Origin: Phytopythium helicoides
Lineage: Eukaryota > Oomycota > Peronosporomycetes > Pythiales > Pythiaceae
Assembly: GCA_024867545.1 (NCBI GenBank)
Contig: JANFNE010000050.1
Location: 62,001 to 126,000, forward strand
Direction of reading: 5' to 3'
Length of the DNA stretch: 64,000 nt
This document shows, one piece after another, positions 1 to 9,811 of the stretch; position 1 is the stretch's first letter; every line of letters starts with the position of its first letter. The notes under the pieces are model-generated. The model was not told the origin of the DNA. It did no database searches and saw only the letters and a list, made by a program, of their open reading frames with translations. The position numbers and the translations under genes are program-made.

Positions 1-1219
1 GGCAACGATACCGAGGTGCAGGCTTGGCGAGAGCAGATCCCGCGCAACGAGAGCGGCTACTTGTCCGACGAGGCTAACAGATTGCTTCCTCTCACCTACA
101 TGATTCTAACCGACATTGAGGAGAGGAATCGTCGATTTCAGCATCGACAGGACATCCCAGAGGTCCGCACGTTCAGTCTCCTGCCGACAAAGAATGGGTT
201 CAAGTGCTCGCACTTCAAGATGTGCAAGACGGCGCTCCACAGCCTACTTCTACGTGCTGGTGTTCGCGTGCCTCCTCAAGGTGACGATTGGAATGCTGTC
301 GCAGACGATTGGTGGCACAGTCTCTTCAATATCGAGAAGTTTGAAACAGCCAACAAGAAGTTCGCAGGAGAGATCGTGACGGACGGAAAGGCTGTCAGCA
401 TCGTCATGCGGAAAACCCATCCGGCGACAGACCGCCCACTTCGGGAAGAAGACTACGATGTCATGTGGGGCCTAGATCCTGGCAGACGAGATCTGTTTGT
501 AGCAACCAATCAGGACGGCGATACTATCCACTGCTCTTCTCGTGAGTTCTACGAGGATGCTCGCTACCACAAGAGCAACCAGAAGATAGCTTGCTGGAAG
601 GAGCGGCGTCCCGACATTTTGACGGCCGAGCGTCAGATGCCGTCGAAGAAGACCGCGTCGCTCGAGTTGCTGGAAACGTACACACGATACGTTATTCCAC
701 GTATGGAAAACCCGCTAGGATTTTCACGGGCGAAGGGATTCCGCAACCTGCGTTTTGGTCGGTACATCTTTGCGCAGAAAAAAGCTTCATGAACTCTGCC
801 GGAGACTGACCCAGCAAGCAGGCAGGCGAACGGTGGTTGGATTTGGAGATTGGAGCAATACCGATTACTCTGGACTCATCAAGAAGTGCCCCGCGGGGCC
901 GGTCAAAAGACTGGAGCACACGTTGAGAAACTACTGTCGTGTACAACCAATTGATGAGTTTCGCACCAGCAAGCTTCACTCACGTTGCCACCGGCAGCTA
1001 GAATACCAGTACAGTCTCCGACTCTGCAAGGTCAAGAACAGCACGGACAAGGAATGGCGGACGTGCAAGGTTTATAGTGTGCTCCATTGTCGATCCAATG
1101 GCTGTTTTGGTACTACTGTGAACCGCGACGTCAACGCCTCGAAGAACATGCTGATGCTTCTCCTCAACATGCTCCGTGGTCAACCAAGACCTACCGTTTT
1201 CTGTCGAGCGCCAACTTAA
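1..1219 (+). pseudogene. Fanzor (TnpB-like RuvC nuclease) gene, 5'-truncated and frameshifted
   Basis: Fanzors are eukaryotic relatives of transposon TnpB, RNA-guided DNA nucleases with a split RuvC domain. Frame 1 is open from the window edge to a stop at 790-792 and carries RuvC-I (WGLDPGRRDLF, Asp at 475-477). The protein continues in frame 2 to 1219 with a VVGFGDWS strand, IDEFRTSK (Glu at 956-958), a zinc-finger-like SKLHSRCH...HCRSNGC block and RuvC-III NRDVNASKN (Asp at 1127-1129). The frames meet at an A6 run (778-783). Reading it as A5 gives FAQKKLHELC straight through, so one inserted A is the break, or a sequencing error. The first zinc-finger Cys is His here. The true N-terminus lies outside the window. 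The family call rests on motif order; function is probably lost. Confidence 0.8.
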
Positions 1220-1243
1220 CACATCAGGGGCCACAAAGTGTCT

Positions 1244-1292
1244 GCAGGTGCGCTCAGCGTTGCCCGCAGGTGCGCTTGGCGTTGCCCGCAGA
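1244..1292. repeat. 22-bp tandem repeat, about 2.2 copies
   Basis: The unit CAGGTGCGCTCAGCGTTGCC, followed by CG, recurs with two substitutions, then a partial third unit begins (CAGATAGC). It starts about 25 bp after the Fanzor stop codon, where TnpB-type elements commonly encode their guide RNA. No function can be shown from sequence. Confidence 0.6.
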
Positions 1293-2228
1293 TAGCACTG
1301 TATACTCAGGCATTGTTGCATTTTCACTGGGTTCCATTCCCAGTCATCGTCTTTTATCGTAGGATGCCGGGTTTACCACGGCCATACCCGCGAGCCGAAG
1401 GCGAGTGCTAGCAATAGGTCCAGAAACATACCATTCATGAGCTGCGCGGACTTGTGTAGAGATTTCTCGGGTATTGCAATGCGCCGCAGACGGAGTCCGT
1501 GTTGCTGCACCGTGTGAGAGCAATCTTGACTCCATGAGACGTCCACAGTCAGCGCAATCGGGACACTGAGTGAGATCACCAAGATAGCGCGCGAGCGCGA
1601 CATTGCCTTTGATGGACAAAGAGCAATGAGCTACGTGAAGGTGTCGAAGTCGCCCACGGTTCACATGTGCAGCGAGTGGCGTGCGCGGTGGCGAAGAGCA
1701 GTAGCTCTCGCGCACGGAAGATAGATCTTCGCTCCGCGCGAGTGCTTGGCCTCGAGATGCGAGACTCGAGACGCCACTGCGAAGGTTGTCGGCAGCATCA
1801 CCTCACCATCCGCGCACGATCGCGCCACAGCTTGTCGCAGTGGAGATGCGTTGCGTCGGCAACTCGAATCAGGACCACGGTGTGCTGCTGGATTCGCGTG
1901 CGAAGGAGAATGAGCGCTCCTCGGCGCTCGAGCTTCGAGGTGGCAGGTCTCAAAGTCCGGAATCCAGTGCCAACCAAGTCCCGACTTGAATGCTCGTTGC
2001 AACTTCAGAACTGAACCACATAGCGAGGGCGTCAGACGCTGCATCTCAACACCGCCCTGCTCAGCGCATAGGCTCCATGGACCGCGCGATGCGACCACCG
2101 CCGAGTGGTCCTTGAGCAATCCCGCCGTCGTGGTGGCCACCGATCCGGTGGCGGCGGCAGCTCGGCCATCGGATCCCACGTCACGGCAGCCCGGTCGCAT
2201 GTGGACGTAGTCCGGCCACCGCGGTCCC

Positions 2229-2289
2229 GTAAACTACCGTCCCATACTGGACCTCCATACAAATCATCTCCGTCCGTCCGGTAGTTTAC
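2229..2289. repeat. Inverted repeat upstream of the ATP-grasp gene
   Basis: GTAAACTACC at 2229-2238 is mirrored by GGTAGTTTAC at 2280-2289, a perfect 10-bp stem with a 41-nt loop, about 165 bp before the chosen start codon. It could be a leader hairpin, a dimeric binding site or chance. Confidence 0.45.
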
Positions 2290-2454
2290 CGGCCGCGTTT
2301 GAAGCGGCGCGCGTGGAAGCTTTCCCAACGCGAGCATCTTCAAGAGCCGGCGGCCAAAACAGAACCCGCGCCGGTGGCCACCGATCGCCCGCGAGCCTCG
2401 AATCCCCACACTCGCTTCTGCCTCGGGCCGCGCACGCGCCCTCCCTCCGCAGCC

Positions 2455-5400
2455 ATGGGCAACTCGTCCGCCAAGCCCGCGTCCCCGTCCGCGTCCGCGT
2501 CCGCATCCGCATCCGCGCGGCCGGCCGCGTCCGCATCCCCGTCCGCGCGGACGTCCTCGTCCCCACCGCCGTCCCCACAGACGCACGCGCCGCCGTTCCG
2601 GCAGCTGTCGGCCGACCAGCGCGCCATCACCTTCGACGAGCGCGTGCACCTGCGGCCGAGCGCGGACCGCGTGACGCTGGCCACGACGCAGCCCATGTCG
2701 GGCTTCCGGCCGCTGCAGCGCGCCGCCACGTTCGACCCGCGGCTGCGCTCGCAGCGAGGGCTGCTCACGGTCTCGGACGTGCTCTACCGACGCTACTTCA
2801 ACGCGCAGGAACGCCGCGCGAGCGTCGGCAGCCTCTTCCGCATCGCGGAGGCGCCAGAGGACGAAGGACCGGCCGCCAAGGACGCCGTCGTGGTCGTCGA
2901 CCCATTCTCCACCGGCCGCACGCTCGCCGAGCGCGTGCTGGCTCGCGGCCTCGCCTGCGTCTGCGTCTGGTCCGACACGCTCGAGGTCATGGACGAGCTC
3001 ATCAAGCACGTGCCGGCAGACGTCGCCGACCGCTTCTCCGCCGTCATCTTCCACAACGGATCCGACGCGGCAGCAGACGCAGACCACGCGCTCTACGAGA
3101 CGCTGCGCGCCATCGCACAGGTGCCGCACGTGCGCGTCGTCGGCGTCGTGGCCGGCGCCGAGACGGGCGTCCTGCTTGCAGACAAGCTGTCCGAGCACCT
3201 GGGGCTCACTACCAACGGTTCGACCGGATCGGCGGCGCGCCGCAACAAGTTCCTCATGGGCGAGAAGGTGCGCGCGGCCGGGTTGCGCGCCGTCCGCCAG
3301 CGTTCGGCCACCAAGTGGGCGCACATGGAGGAGTTCGTGGCGCGTGAGCAGGCGCTGCTCCAGTCGGCGGGGCTCCCCATGCGCGTCATCGTCAAGCCCG
3401 TCGAGTCGGCGGGCAGCGACGACGTCGCGCTGTGCACCAACATTGACGAGGTGCGCCGCGCGTTCGGCAACATCCAAGGCAAGATCAACGGTCTCGGACT
3501 CGAGAACACGGCCACGCTCGTGCAAGAGTACCTCGAGGGCACCGAGTACGTGGTCGACACGGTCTCGAGGGACGGACAGCACAAGTGCGTGGCTGTCTGG
3601 GAGTACGACAAGCGCCGTGCCAATGATGCGCCATTCGTGTACTTCGGCGTCATCCTGCGCGCGGTGGACGAGACGCTGGCGCCCATGGTCGACTACGTGC
3701 TCAAGGTGCTTGACGCGCTCGAGATCCGCCACGGACCAGCTCACGCAGAGGTCAAGCTCGTCCGCAAGCCCAACGGAGAGGGCCTCGAGCCGTGCCTCGT
3801 CGAGATTGGCGCGCGCTGCCACGGCGGCGAGGGCTCGTACCTCCCCATCGTGAACCGCTGCCTTGGCTACAACCACGTCGATGCTGCCCTCGACTCGTAC
3901 TTTGACGCCGACGCGTTCGAGGCTCTACCGGACCGAGTACGTTTGCTGCAATCCGCAAGGAGGAATGACTGGTGTCTAACGAGTTGCTTGTATGAATGCT
4001 GCAGCCGATGGAGCTCAAGGCGTTTGGGTGTGAGGCCATGCTCGTGTCGTACGTGGACGGCACGCTCACGGGCTACCCTGGACTGCCGGAGATCGAGCAG
4101 ATGCCGTCGTTTGTGTCCGAGATGATTCACTTGCACGAAGGCGACGCGATCGCCAAGACGATCGACATGTTTTCGACGCCCGGTAGCGCGTTGCTGGTGC
4201 ACGATGACCGCGAGCAGCTCGAGAGCGACTACAAGCGAATCCGCGAGTTGGAAATTGAAGGACTGTACGCTTACACGCCACTGCCAGCTGACTCCGTCCC
4301 GTCAGCGGCAGCCACGCGTGTGGCGGTTGTGGTCGACCCGTTCTCGACTGGTGCAGTGCTTGCGCACGAACTCATCTCGCGCGGCCTCGAGTGCATCTGC
4401 GTCTACAGCGACAAGCTCGAGAACATCGAGAACGTGGCGAGTCTGATCCCCGATGGACTCACGCTCACCTTTGCGGCGACGATCGCGTACGAAGGAGACC
4501 TCCAGGCCACCGTAGCTGCGATCAAGAAGGCTGGCGCCGAGGTGGCAGGCGGCCGTGAAGATGCAGTGTGCGCCGTGTTCCCAGGCGCTGAGCTCGGCGT
4601 GAAGCTGTCGGACTCGCTTGGAGACGCGCTCGGATTACCTGGCAACGTGCTTGCGCACTCGAACGCTCGTCGCGACAAGTATCTAATGGGCGAGACGCTG
4701 CGGGCGGCGGGAGTGCGTGCCGTCAAGCAGGTCAAGGCGACGACTTGGGCCGAGGCCGAGGCCTTCATCCTGCACGACCTGAAACCCGAGCCGTTCGAGG
4801 TGGTGCTCAAGCCGCTCGAATCCGCTGGCACGGAGGACGTGGTGCTGTGTCTGTCTATCGAGGAGGCGCAGCGCACGTTCCGGTCCATCTTGGGCAAGGT
4901 GAATGGGCTCGGCATCGAGAACCAGGCTGTGCTGCTGCAGGAGTACCTCGAGGGCGACGAGTACGTCGTCGACACGGTGTCCCGCAACGGAGAACACAAG
5001 GCTGTGGCCATCTGGAAGTACGACAAGCGCCGCGTGAATGACGCCGCCTTTGTCTACTTCGGGCTGTCCCTCGTCCCAGCGGACGATGAGTCTCCGATCA
5101 TCCACGCGCTCATCGACTACCAGTTCAAGGTCCTAGACGCGCTGGGCATCCGCTCCGGCCCTGCCCACGGTGAGGTCAAGTTCTGCCGCGGCGCTCCAGT
5201 GCTCATCGAGGTCGGTGCCCGCTGCCACGGCGGCGAAGGCGCATGGGTGCCCATTGCCGACCGCTGCGTCGGATACAACCAGGTCGGCGCCGCCATCGAC
5301 AGCGTGCTCGACGCGGACGCGTTCGCAGCGCTCCCCGACCGCCCTCGCGTGCTCAAGCAGTACGGATGCGAGGCCATGCTGGTGTCGTACCGCGACGGTG

Positions 5401-5618
5401 TGCTGAAGAGCTCGCCGGGGCTCGAGGAGATTGACCGCATGCCGGCGTTCCTCAAGCGCGAGATCTTCGTGGCCCCGGGCGACGTTTTGCGCCGCACCAT
5501 CGACATGTTCACGACGCCTGGCAGCATCATGCTAACGCACCCGGACCGCAGCGTGCTGGAGCAGAACCTGGCCCGCATCCGCGAACTCGAGCTGGACGGG
5601 CTCTTCGAGCTGGAGTAG
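2455..5618 (+). CDS. Double ATP-grasp ligase (two tandem modules)
   Basis: Two exons, 2455-3936 and 4005-5618, join in phase 0 across a 68-nt intron (GTACGT donor, CTAAC branch site) to give 1,031 aa. Two homologous ATP-grasp modules follow each other. Each begins VVVDPFSTG, then has RRxKxLMGE, a V(I/L)KPxESAG nucleotide loop, QEYLEGxEYVVDTVSR, and the metal-binding IGARCHGGEG. ATP-grasp enzymes of this type ligate a carboxylate to an amine via an acyl phosphate (BacD-like amino-acid ligases are the nearest analogy); the substrate is unknown. Key motifs survive in both modules, so both may be active. The start at 2455 has a good context (GCCATGG) and gives MGNSSAKP, resembling the N-myristoylated start of PKA (MGNAAAAK), followed by a Ser/Ala/Pro-rich linker of about 50 residues. 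No ATG lies upstream in frame. Confidence 0.85.
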
Positions 5619-6084
5619 TCAAGTCATGCCACGACCCAAGACCGTAATATGTATTCGTCGAACTCTATCATGTGCTTGTGCTGAATGGTGTCGTTGGGGC
5701 TGGTCGCAGGAGTCCTTGAATCGCTGACCTCGTCTCTTACATGTTGTTGCCCTCACACGCACTCTAGGCTCGGAATGAGCCACGCATGCCCGTCGGTGAT
5801 GATGTGATTCCACTGCTTGGTGCCACTTTCGCGGGCGCGAAAGAGGGCAAAAGAACCACGCAGAAGGGTCTTCAAGGTGGTCACCGTGGTCGTCTGGCTC
5901 AGACTGGCAGCTTCACAGTGGGCATCAAGACGCACGTGTACGTTGGCATTGCTTCGCTGCGTCAACAACCCGCGGCGTGAGGTCCTTCCGGGCCGACCTA
6001 GCGCGATCGACTGAGTCAGTTTGCGTTTCGCAACTTCCAAGACACCCGACGCCTCCAGCTCCTGCTCCAGCTCCTCCGGCTTCC
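5619..6084. other. Intergenic region
   Basis: No gene seen. It contains the 3' flank of the ATP-grasp gene and the presumed promoter and leader of the first DUF1295 gene, with a CT-rich run (CCTCCAGCTCCTGCTCCAGC) just before the start codon. Confidence 0.5.
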
Positions 6085-6966
6085 ATGGGCTTCCTGCGCA
6101 ACGTGGCTGGCCTCGCCATCTGTGTGCCGCTCACGGCGCTGCTGTCGCACTACACGCAGCTCGAGACGTATGCGCTTGTGATCTTCGGCATCCAATGGGC
6201 CGGCGCGCTGCTGTACGCGGTGCCGTTCCAGGACGAGACGTACCTCGACATCACGGGCTCGGCAACGTTCGCGAGTGTGAGTGCGTTCGCGCTCTACAAC
6301 GAGGCCGAACGCGCGGGCTGGCGCGGGGCTCTGCTCACGGGCATGACGTGGCTCTGGTGCCTCCGCCTGGGTGCCTTCCTGTTCATCCGCATCCGCGAGT
6401 GCGGCGAGGACACGCGATTCGAGGTCATCCGCGTGACACCGCTGCGCTTCTTCTCGCTGTGGAACATCCAGGGCCTGTGGGTCTTCCTCACTCTGCTGCC
6501 CGTGCTGCTCACGACGGTGCACGGGATTGACAACCCGAACGTCGAGACCCTGGACGTCGCCGGCGCGGCCGTGTGGGCCGTCGGCTACTTCCTCGAGGTC
6601 GTGGCCGACTACCAGAAGACGCAGTTCCGCCGCAACCCGCGCAACAAGGGCAAGTTCATCTCGTCGGGGCTGTGGGCCTACAGCCGCCACCCCAACTACC
6701 TTGGCGAGATGATGATGTGGCTCGGCGCCTTCCTCGTGGCCGTCCACGCGCTGCCGTCGACGCTGCTGCAATCACTCGCGGCGCTCAGCCCCGCCTTCAT
6801 CATCTTCCTGCTCACGTGCGTCTCGGGCATCCCGCTGCTTGAGAAGCAGGGCGAAGAGCGCTGGGGCAGCACCAAGGCCTACCAGGAATACAAGGCGCGC
6901 ACGTCGGTGCTGCTGCTGCTGCCTCGCGGCGCGGCGCCGGCCGCCGCCACCCCCCGCGCGGCTTGA
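6085..6966 (+). CDS. DUF1295 / steroid 5-alpha-reductase-C-like membrane protein, copy 1
   Basis: Single exon, 293 aa. The protein is strongly hydrophobic with about six or seven membrane segments. Near the C-terminus is the family signature GLWAYSRHPNYLGE, then an EKQGEERWG...AYQEYKARTS tail. That arrangement matches DUF1295 proteins and the isoprenylcysteine methyltransferase (ICMT) fold, in which the RHPxYxGE segment binds the cofactor. Whether this is a reductase or a methyltransferase cannot be told. I start at 6085 (MGFLRN, context TTCCATGG) because the second copy starts the same way (MGLVRN); an in-frame ATG 36 codons earlier would add a Pro/Ala-rich tail that copy 2 lacks. The 263-bp spacing and same orientation indicate tandem duplication with copy 2. 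Confidence 0.85.
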   Translation: MGFLRNVAGLAICVPLTALLSHYTQLETYALVIFGIQWAGALLYAVPFQDETYLDITGSATFASVSAFALYNEAERAGWRGALLTGMTWLWCLRLGAFLFIRIRECGEDTRFEVIRVTPLRFFSLWNIQGLWVFLTLLPVLLTTVHGIDNPNVETLDVAGAAVWAVGYFLEVVADYQKTQFRRNPRNKGKFISSGLWAYSRHPNYLGEMMMWLGAFLVAVHALPSTLLQSLAALSPAFIIFLLTCVSGIPLLEKQGEERWGSTKAYQEYKARTSVLLLLPRGAAPAAATPRAA

Positions 6967-7229
6967 AGCCCGAGGGATTGACATTCATGCTGCGTCCTGT
7001 AGATAGCGTCTCGTAGTCGCCGATTTTTTCATGGTAACTGTGATAATGACAGCTTCAACATGGGCACTCCCAGCGGGACAAAAAATTTCAATTGCAGGAG
7101 TGTGGGACCGACGCACATGCCCGCGCCGGCAGAAAACAGGCGCCGGAAGCCCGCCGAACGCGGCGCTCCCCTGCGTCACTCGCCGATCTCCTTCGCTCTA
7201 CAGAGGTGTGCTCGACTAGCTAGACAGTC

Positions 7230-8105
7230 ATGGGCCTGGTGCGCAACGCCGCAGGGCTCGTGGTGGCCTCGGCGCTGCTGGCGCTCGTGGGAAACGCAGC
7301 CAACCTGCTCGAGTACGCGGCCGTGTCGGTGGGCATCCAGTGGCTCGCCGCGTTGGCCTATGCCATCCCCAACCGCGACGAAAAGTACTTCGACCTCACG
7401 GGCGCCATCACGCACGCCACGCTCGTGCGTCTGGCCTTCCGCGTGCGCGAGGAGGGGCTCGGATGGCGCGGACAGGCGCTCACCGTCTTCGTTTGGGTCT
7501 GGTGCTGCCGCCTCGGACTCTTCCTCTACTGGCGCATCCTCTCGCGCGGAGAGGACACGCGCTTCGCCGAGATCCGCACCAACAAGCTGCGCTTCTTCTC
7601 CGTCTGGACCATCCAGGGCCTCTGGGTCTTCCTCACGGACCTCCCCGTGCTGCTCAGCCTTGCGCACGGAACGCACAGCGACGAAATCCACCCGCTCGAC
7701 GTCGCCGGCGGGCTGCTGTGGCTCGTGGGATTCGCGCTCGAGACACTCGCTGACTACCAGAAGACACAGTTCCGCCGCGACCCGCGCAACAAGAACAAGT
7801 TCATCACCACGGGGCTATGGGCTTACAGCCGCCACCCCAACTACCTGGGCGAGATCCTGCTCTGGATCGGCGTCTTCCTCGCCACAGTGCACACGCTCCA
7901 GGACTCGCTCAAGTACCAGCTGCTTGCGGCCGTCAGCCCAGTATTCGTGACGCTGCTGCTCCTCTTCGTGTCGGGTATCCCGCTGCTCGAGAAGCAGGGC
8001 GACGAGCGCTGGGGCAAGGACGAAGCCTACCAGCAGTACAAGCGCGAGACGAGTGTGCTCCTGCTGTTGCCCAAGCGCTCAAGCTCCAAAGCCAAGACCT
8101 CGTAG
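7230..8105 (+). CDS. DUF1295 / steroid 5-alpha-reductase-C-like membrane protein, copy 2
   Basis: Single exon, 291 aa, colinear with the preceding gene along its whole length. It keeps DYQKTQFRRDPRNKNKF, GLWAYSRHPNYLGE and EKQGDERWG, and ends in a short Ser/Lys tail (SSSKAKTS). An endoplasmic-reticulum or other internal membrane protein is the expected class. Its 3' end lies 176 bp from the stop codon of the convergent first OYE gene. A decayed copy of its 3' part lies beside the fourth OYE gene at about 14.33-14.43 kb, so the end of this gene was once duplicated together with an OYE gene. Substrate unknown. Confidence 0.85.
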   Translation: MGLVRNAAGLVVASALLALVGNAANLLEYAAVSVGIQWLAALAYAIPNRDEKYFDLTGAITHATLVRLAFRVREEGLGWRGQALTVFVWVWCCRLGLFLYWRILSRGEDTRFAEIRTNKLRFFSVWTIQGLWVFLTDLPVLLSLAHGTHSDEIHPLDVAGGLLWLVGFALETLADYQKTQFRRDPRNKNKFITTGLWAYSRHPNYLGEILLWIGVFLATVHTLQDSLKYQLLAAVSPVFVTLLLLFVSGIPLLEKQGDERWGKDEAYQQYKRETSVLLLLPKRSSSKAKTS

Positions 8106-8281
8106 GCAATAGTCAGGTCAATCTCGCGTGCCACTCGTTGGATTTTTTGCCATCGGCGCGCGAGTTGTCAGGTACAAAGCAAGCAGATTGCATGGACAGC
8201 CTTCTAACCCACACCGAATTGGATGTTGAGTGCAAGCGTTCATTCATTCAGCGTGTAGCTTCCTCCCTGCCTACCTCTCGC

Positions 8282-9424
8282 TTACGCAGACTGCTCGACA
8301 TTCGTCGGGGAATCGTACGCAGTGAACTCGGCGTAGCCCTCAAGACCCTTCTTGGCGTTCCAGTAGAACTCGTACGCCAGTGGCTCGTGCAGAGGCCAGT
8401 TGTTCTTGAAGCGCTCCACCAGGTCCGGGTTCACCAGGAACGGACGACCGTAGCCGACGAGTTCAGCGGCACCACTGCGGAGCGCACCTTCGCCCGTGTC
8501 GCGCGTGTGGCTGTCACTGGTCACGACTGTTCCCTTGAAGAGCGTCTTGATGTCGAAGACCGTGAAGACGCGGCACTTATCCGAGCGTCCGAAGCCGAAG
8601 CCGTCGTGGGTGGCCACGTACGCCAGACCATACGCGCTGAGGCGCTCGAACACGTACGAGAACACTTCCCAGTTATCTTCATTGCCCATGCCGCCAAAAC
8701 CAGAGTTGGGTGAGAGCCGAATTGCTACACGATCAGCCGGGTAGACTGTAGTGACAGCCTCGATGATTTCGTGCAGGATACGGAAGCGATTCTCGAACGA
8801 TCCGCCGTACTCGTCTGTGCGCAGGTTAGTACTCGTCTGAAGAAACTCATCAATAAGATACCCGGCTGCGCCGTGGAATTCAACACCATCAAAGCCCGCA
8901 GCCTTCGCGAGCGCTGCACTAGCACGGAAGTCTTCAATTGTCTGCTTGATCTCATCGATGGTCATGGCACGCGACCTAACAAAAGGCACGATCTCACCCG
9001 TCTCTGCATGATGAGTGTGACCAGCCTCGAACCATGTCGACGAGCAGGAAATCACCTCACCGCTCGAGTGAAAGGACGGATGCGTCTGACGTCCCATGTG
9101 CCATAGCTGTGCGAAGATCTTGCCTCCGCGTGCGTGGACCGCATTGACGACACGACGCCAGGCATCGGCCTGCTCGTGCGTGTAGAGCGCCGGTGCACCG
9201 TACCATCCGTAGCCCTGAGCGGAGATGGCGATAGACTCAGTGATGATGAGTCCAGCTCCGGCGCGCGCCTCATAGTACTTGACGTTATCTTCGGTGGGAG
9301 CACGAGTCTTGAGGTCCGATCGTCCACGTGTGCATGGACTGAAGACGACGCGGTTGTTGAGTGTGAGTCCGTTGGCGAGTTCGTAGGGCGTGAAGAGCTT
9401 GTAGTCTGTAGTAAGCAAGGCCAT
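8282..9424 (-). CDS. Old Yellow Enzyme family oxidoreductase, paralogue 1
   Basis: Single exon, 380 aa, a full-length FMN-dependent ene-reductase TIM barrel (12-oxophytodienoate reductase / OYE type). Visible motifs: NNRVVFSPCTRGRSD (Thr32, equivalent of OYE1 Thr37), the FMN-binding FAQLWHMGR, RTDEYGGSFENR, and a C-terminal GYGRPFLVNPDL phosphate-binding stretch. The substrate-binding pair, normally HxxN or HxxH, reads HGAAGY: His184 and Tyr189 are kept but the second partner is Ala187. I start at MALLTTDYKLF because the other three copies align from that Met; there is an in-frame ATG 30 codons upstream. The leader is CAA/AAACC-rich. Convergent with the DUF1295 gene; paralogue 3 is the closest match at both ends. 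Confidence 0.92.
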   Translation of the reverse strand: MALLTTDYKLFTPYELANGLTLNNRVVFSPCTRGRSDLKTRAPTEDNVKYYEARAGAGLIITESIAISAQGYGWYGAPALYTHEQADAWRRVVNAVHARGGKIFAQLWHMGRQTHPSFHSSGEVISCSSTWFEAGHTHHAETGEIVPFVRSRAMTIDEIKQTIEDFRASAALAKAAGFDGVEFHGAAGYLIDEFLQTSTNLRTDEYGGSFENRFRILHEIIEAVTTVYPADRVAIRLSPNSGFGGMGNEDNWEVFSYVFERLSAYGLAYVATHDGFGFGRSDKCRVFTVFDIKTLFKGTVVTSDSHTRDTGEGALRSGAAELVGYGRPFLVNPDLVERFKNNWPLHEPLAYEFYWNAKKGLEGYAEFTAYDSPTNVEQSA

Positions 9425-9811
9425 GGTTGTAGTTGTTTCTTGAGGAGGAGGTTGGTTTGGTTTGGTTTGGATGAATCGAATTGCAAAGTGAGCAGCTAGA
9501 TCGATCGCACTCAAATGCCATTCGAGTCCTAACCTGGGAGGAATCTGAGGTCTCGTTGGGTTATTCGATTGCAGCGTCGTAGGCGACTGTCACCACGTCA
9601 TCATAATTTACTGTAATCGTTTACACTCACGACAGGGTGTAAACATTACGAAAACCTCACAGGGGAACCAACCCAATCGCTTTGAACTTAGACAATGCCC
9701 TTCCTTGTCGTGAACTTCTCTGAAGTCAAACCTGATTAACGAAATCAATGCGTTCATTCACGTATCACATGAGCCGTGTAGCCTCCATCCTGCTGCTTAC
9801 CTCTTCTTGCA
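9425..9811. other. Spacer between OYE paralogues 1 and 2
   Basis: No gene seen. It holds the AAACC-repeat leader and promoter of paralogue 1 and the 3' flank of paralogue 2. The last 60 bp (CACGTATCACATGAGCC onward) are closely repeated beside paralogue 4. Confidence 0.6.

Larger units (their letters stand above)
1220..2454. other. Non-coding stretch between the Fanzor remnant and the ATP-grasp gene
   Basis: I see no convincing gene here. Several minus-strand open frames exist but have no recognisable domain and no splice-linked partners. The stretch holds a short tandem repeat (1244-1292) just after the Fanzor stop and an inverted 10-mer (2229-2238 and 2280-2289) in the leader region of the next gene. 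Confidence 0.5.

Noticed and set aside
2032..3876. 614-codon minus-strand open frame opposite the ATP-grasp gene
   Set aside because: It is antisense to recognisable ATP-grasp motifs; its Arg/Glu/His-rich product is typical of the shadow of GC-rich coding DNA.
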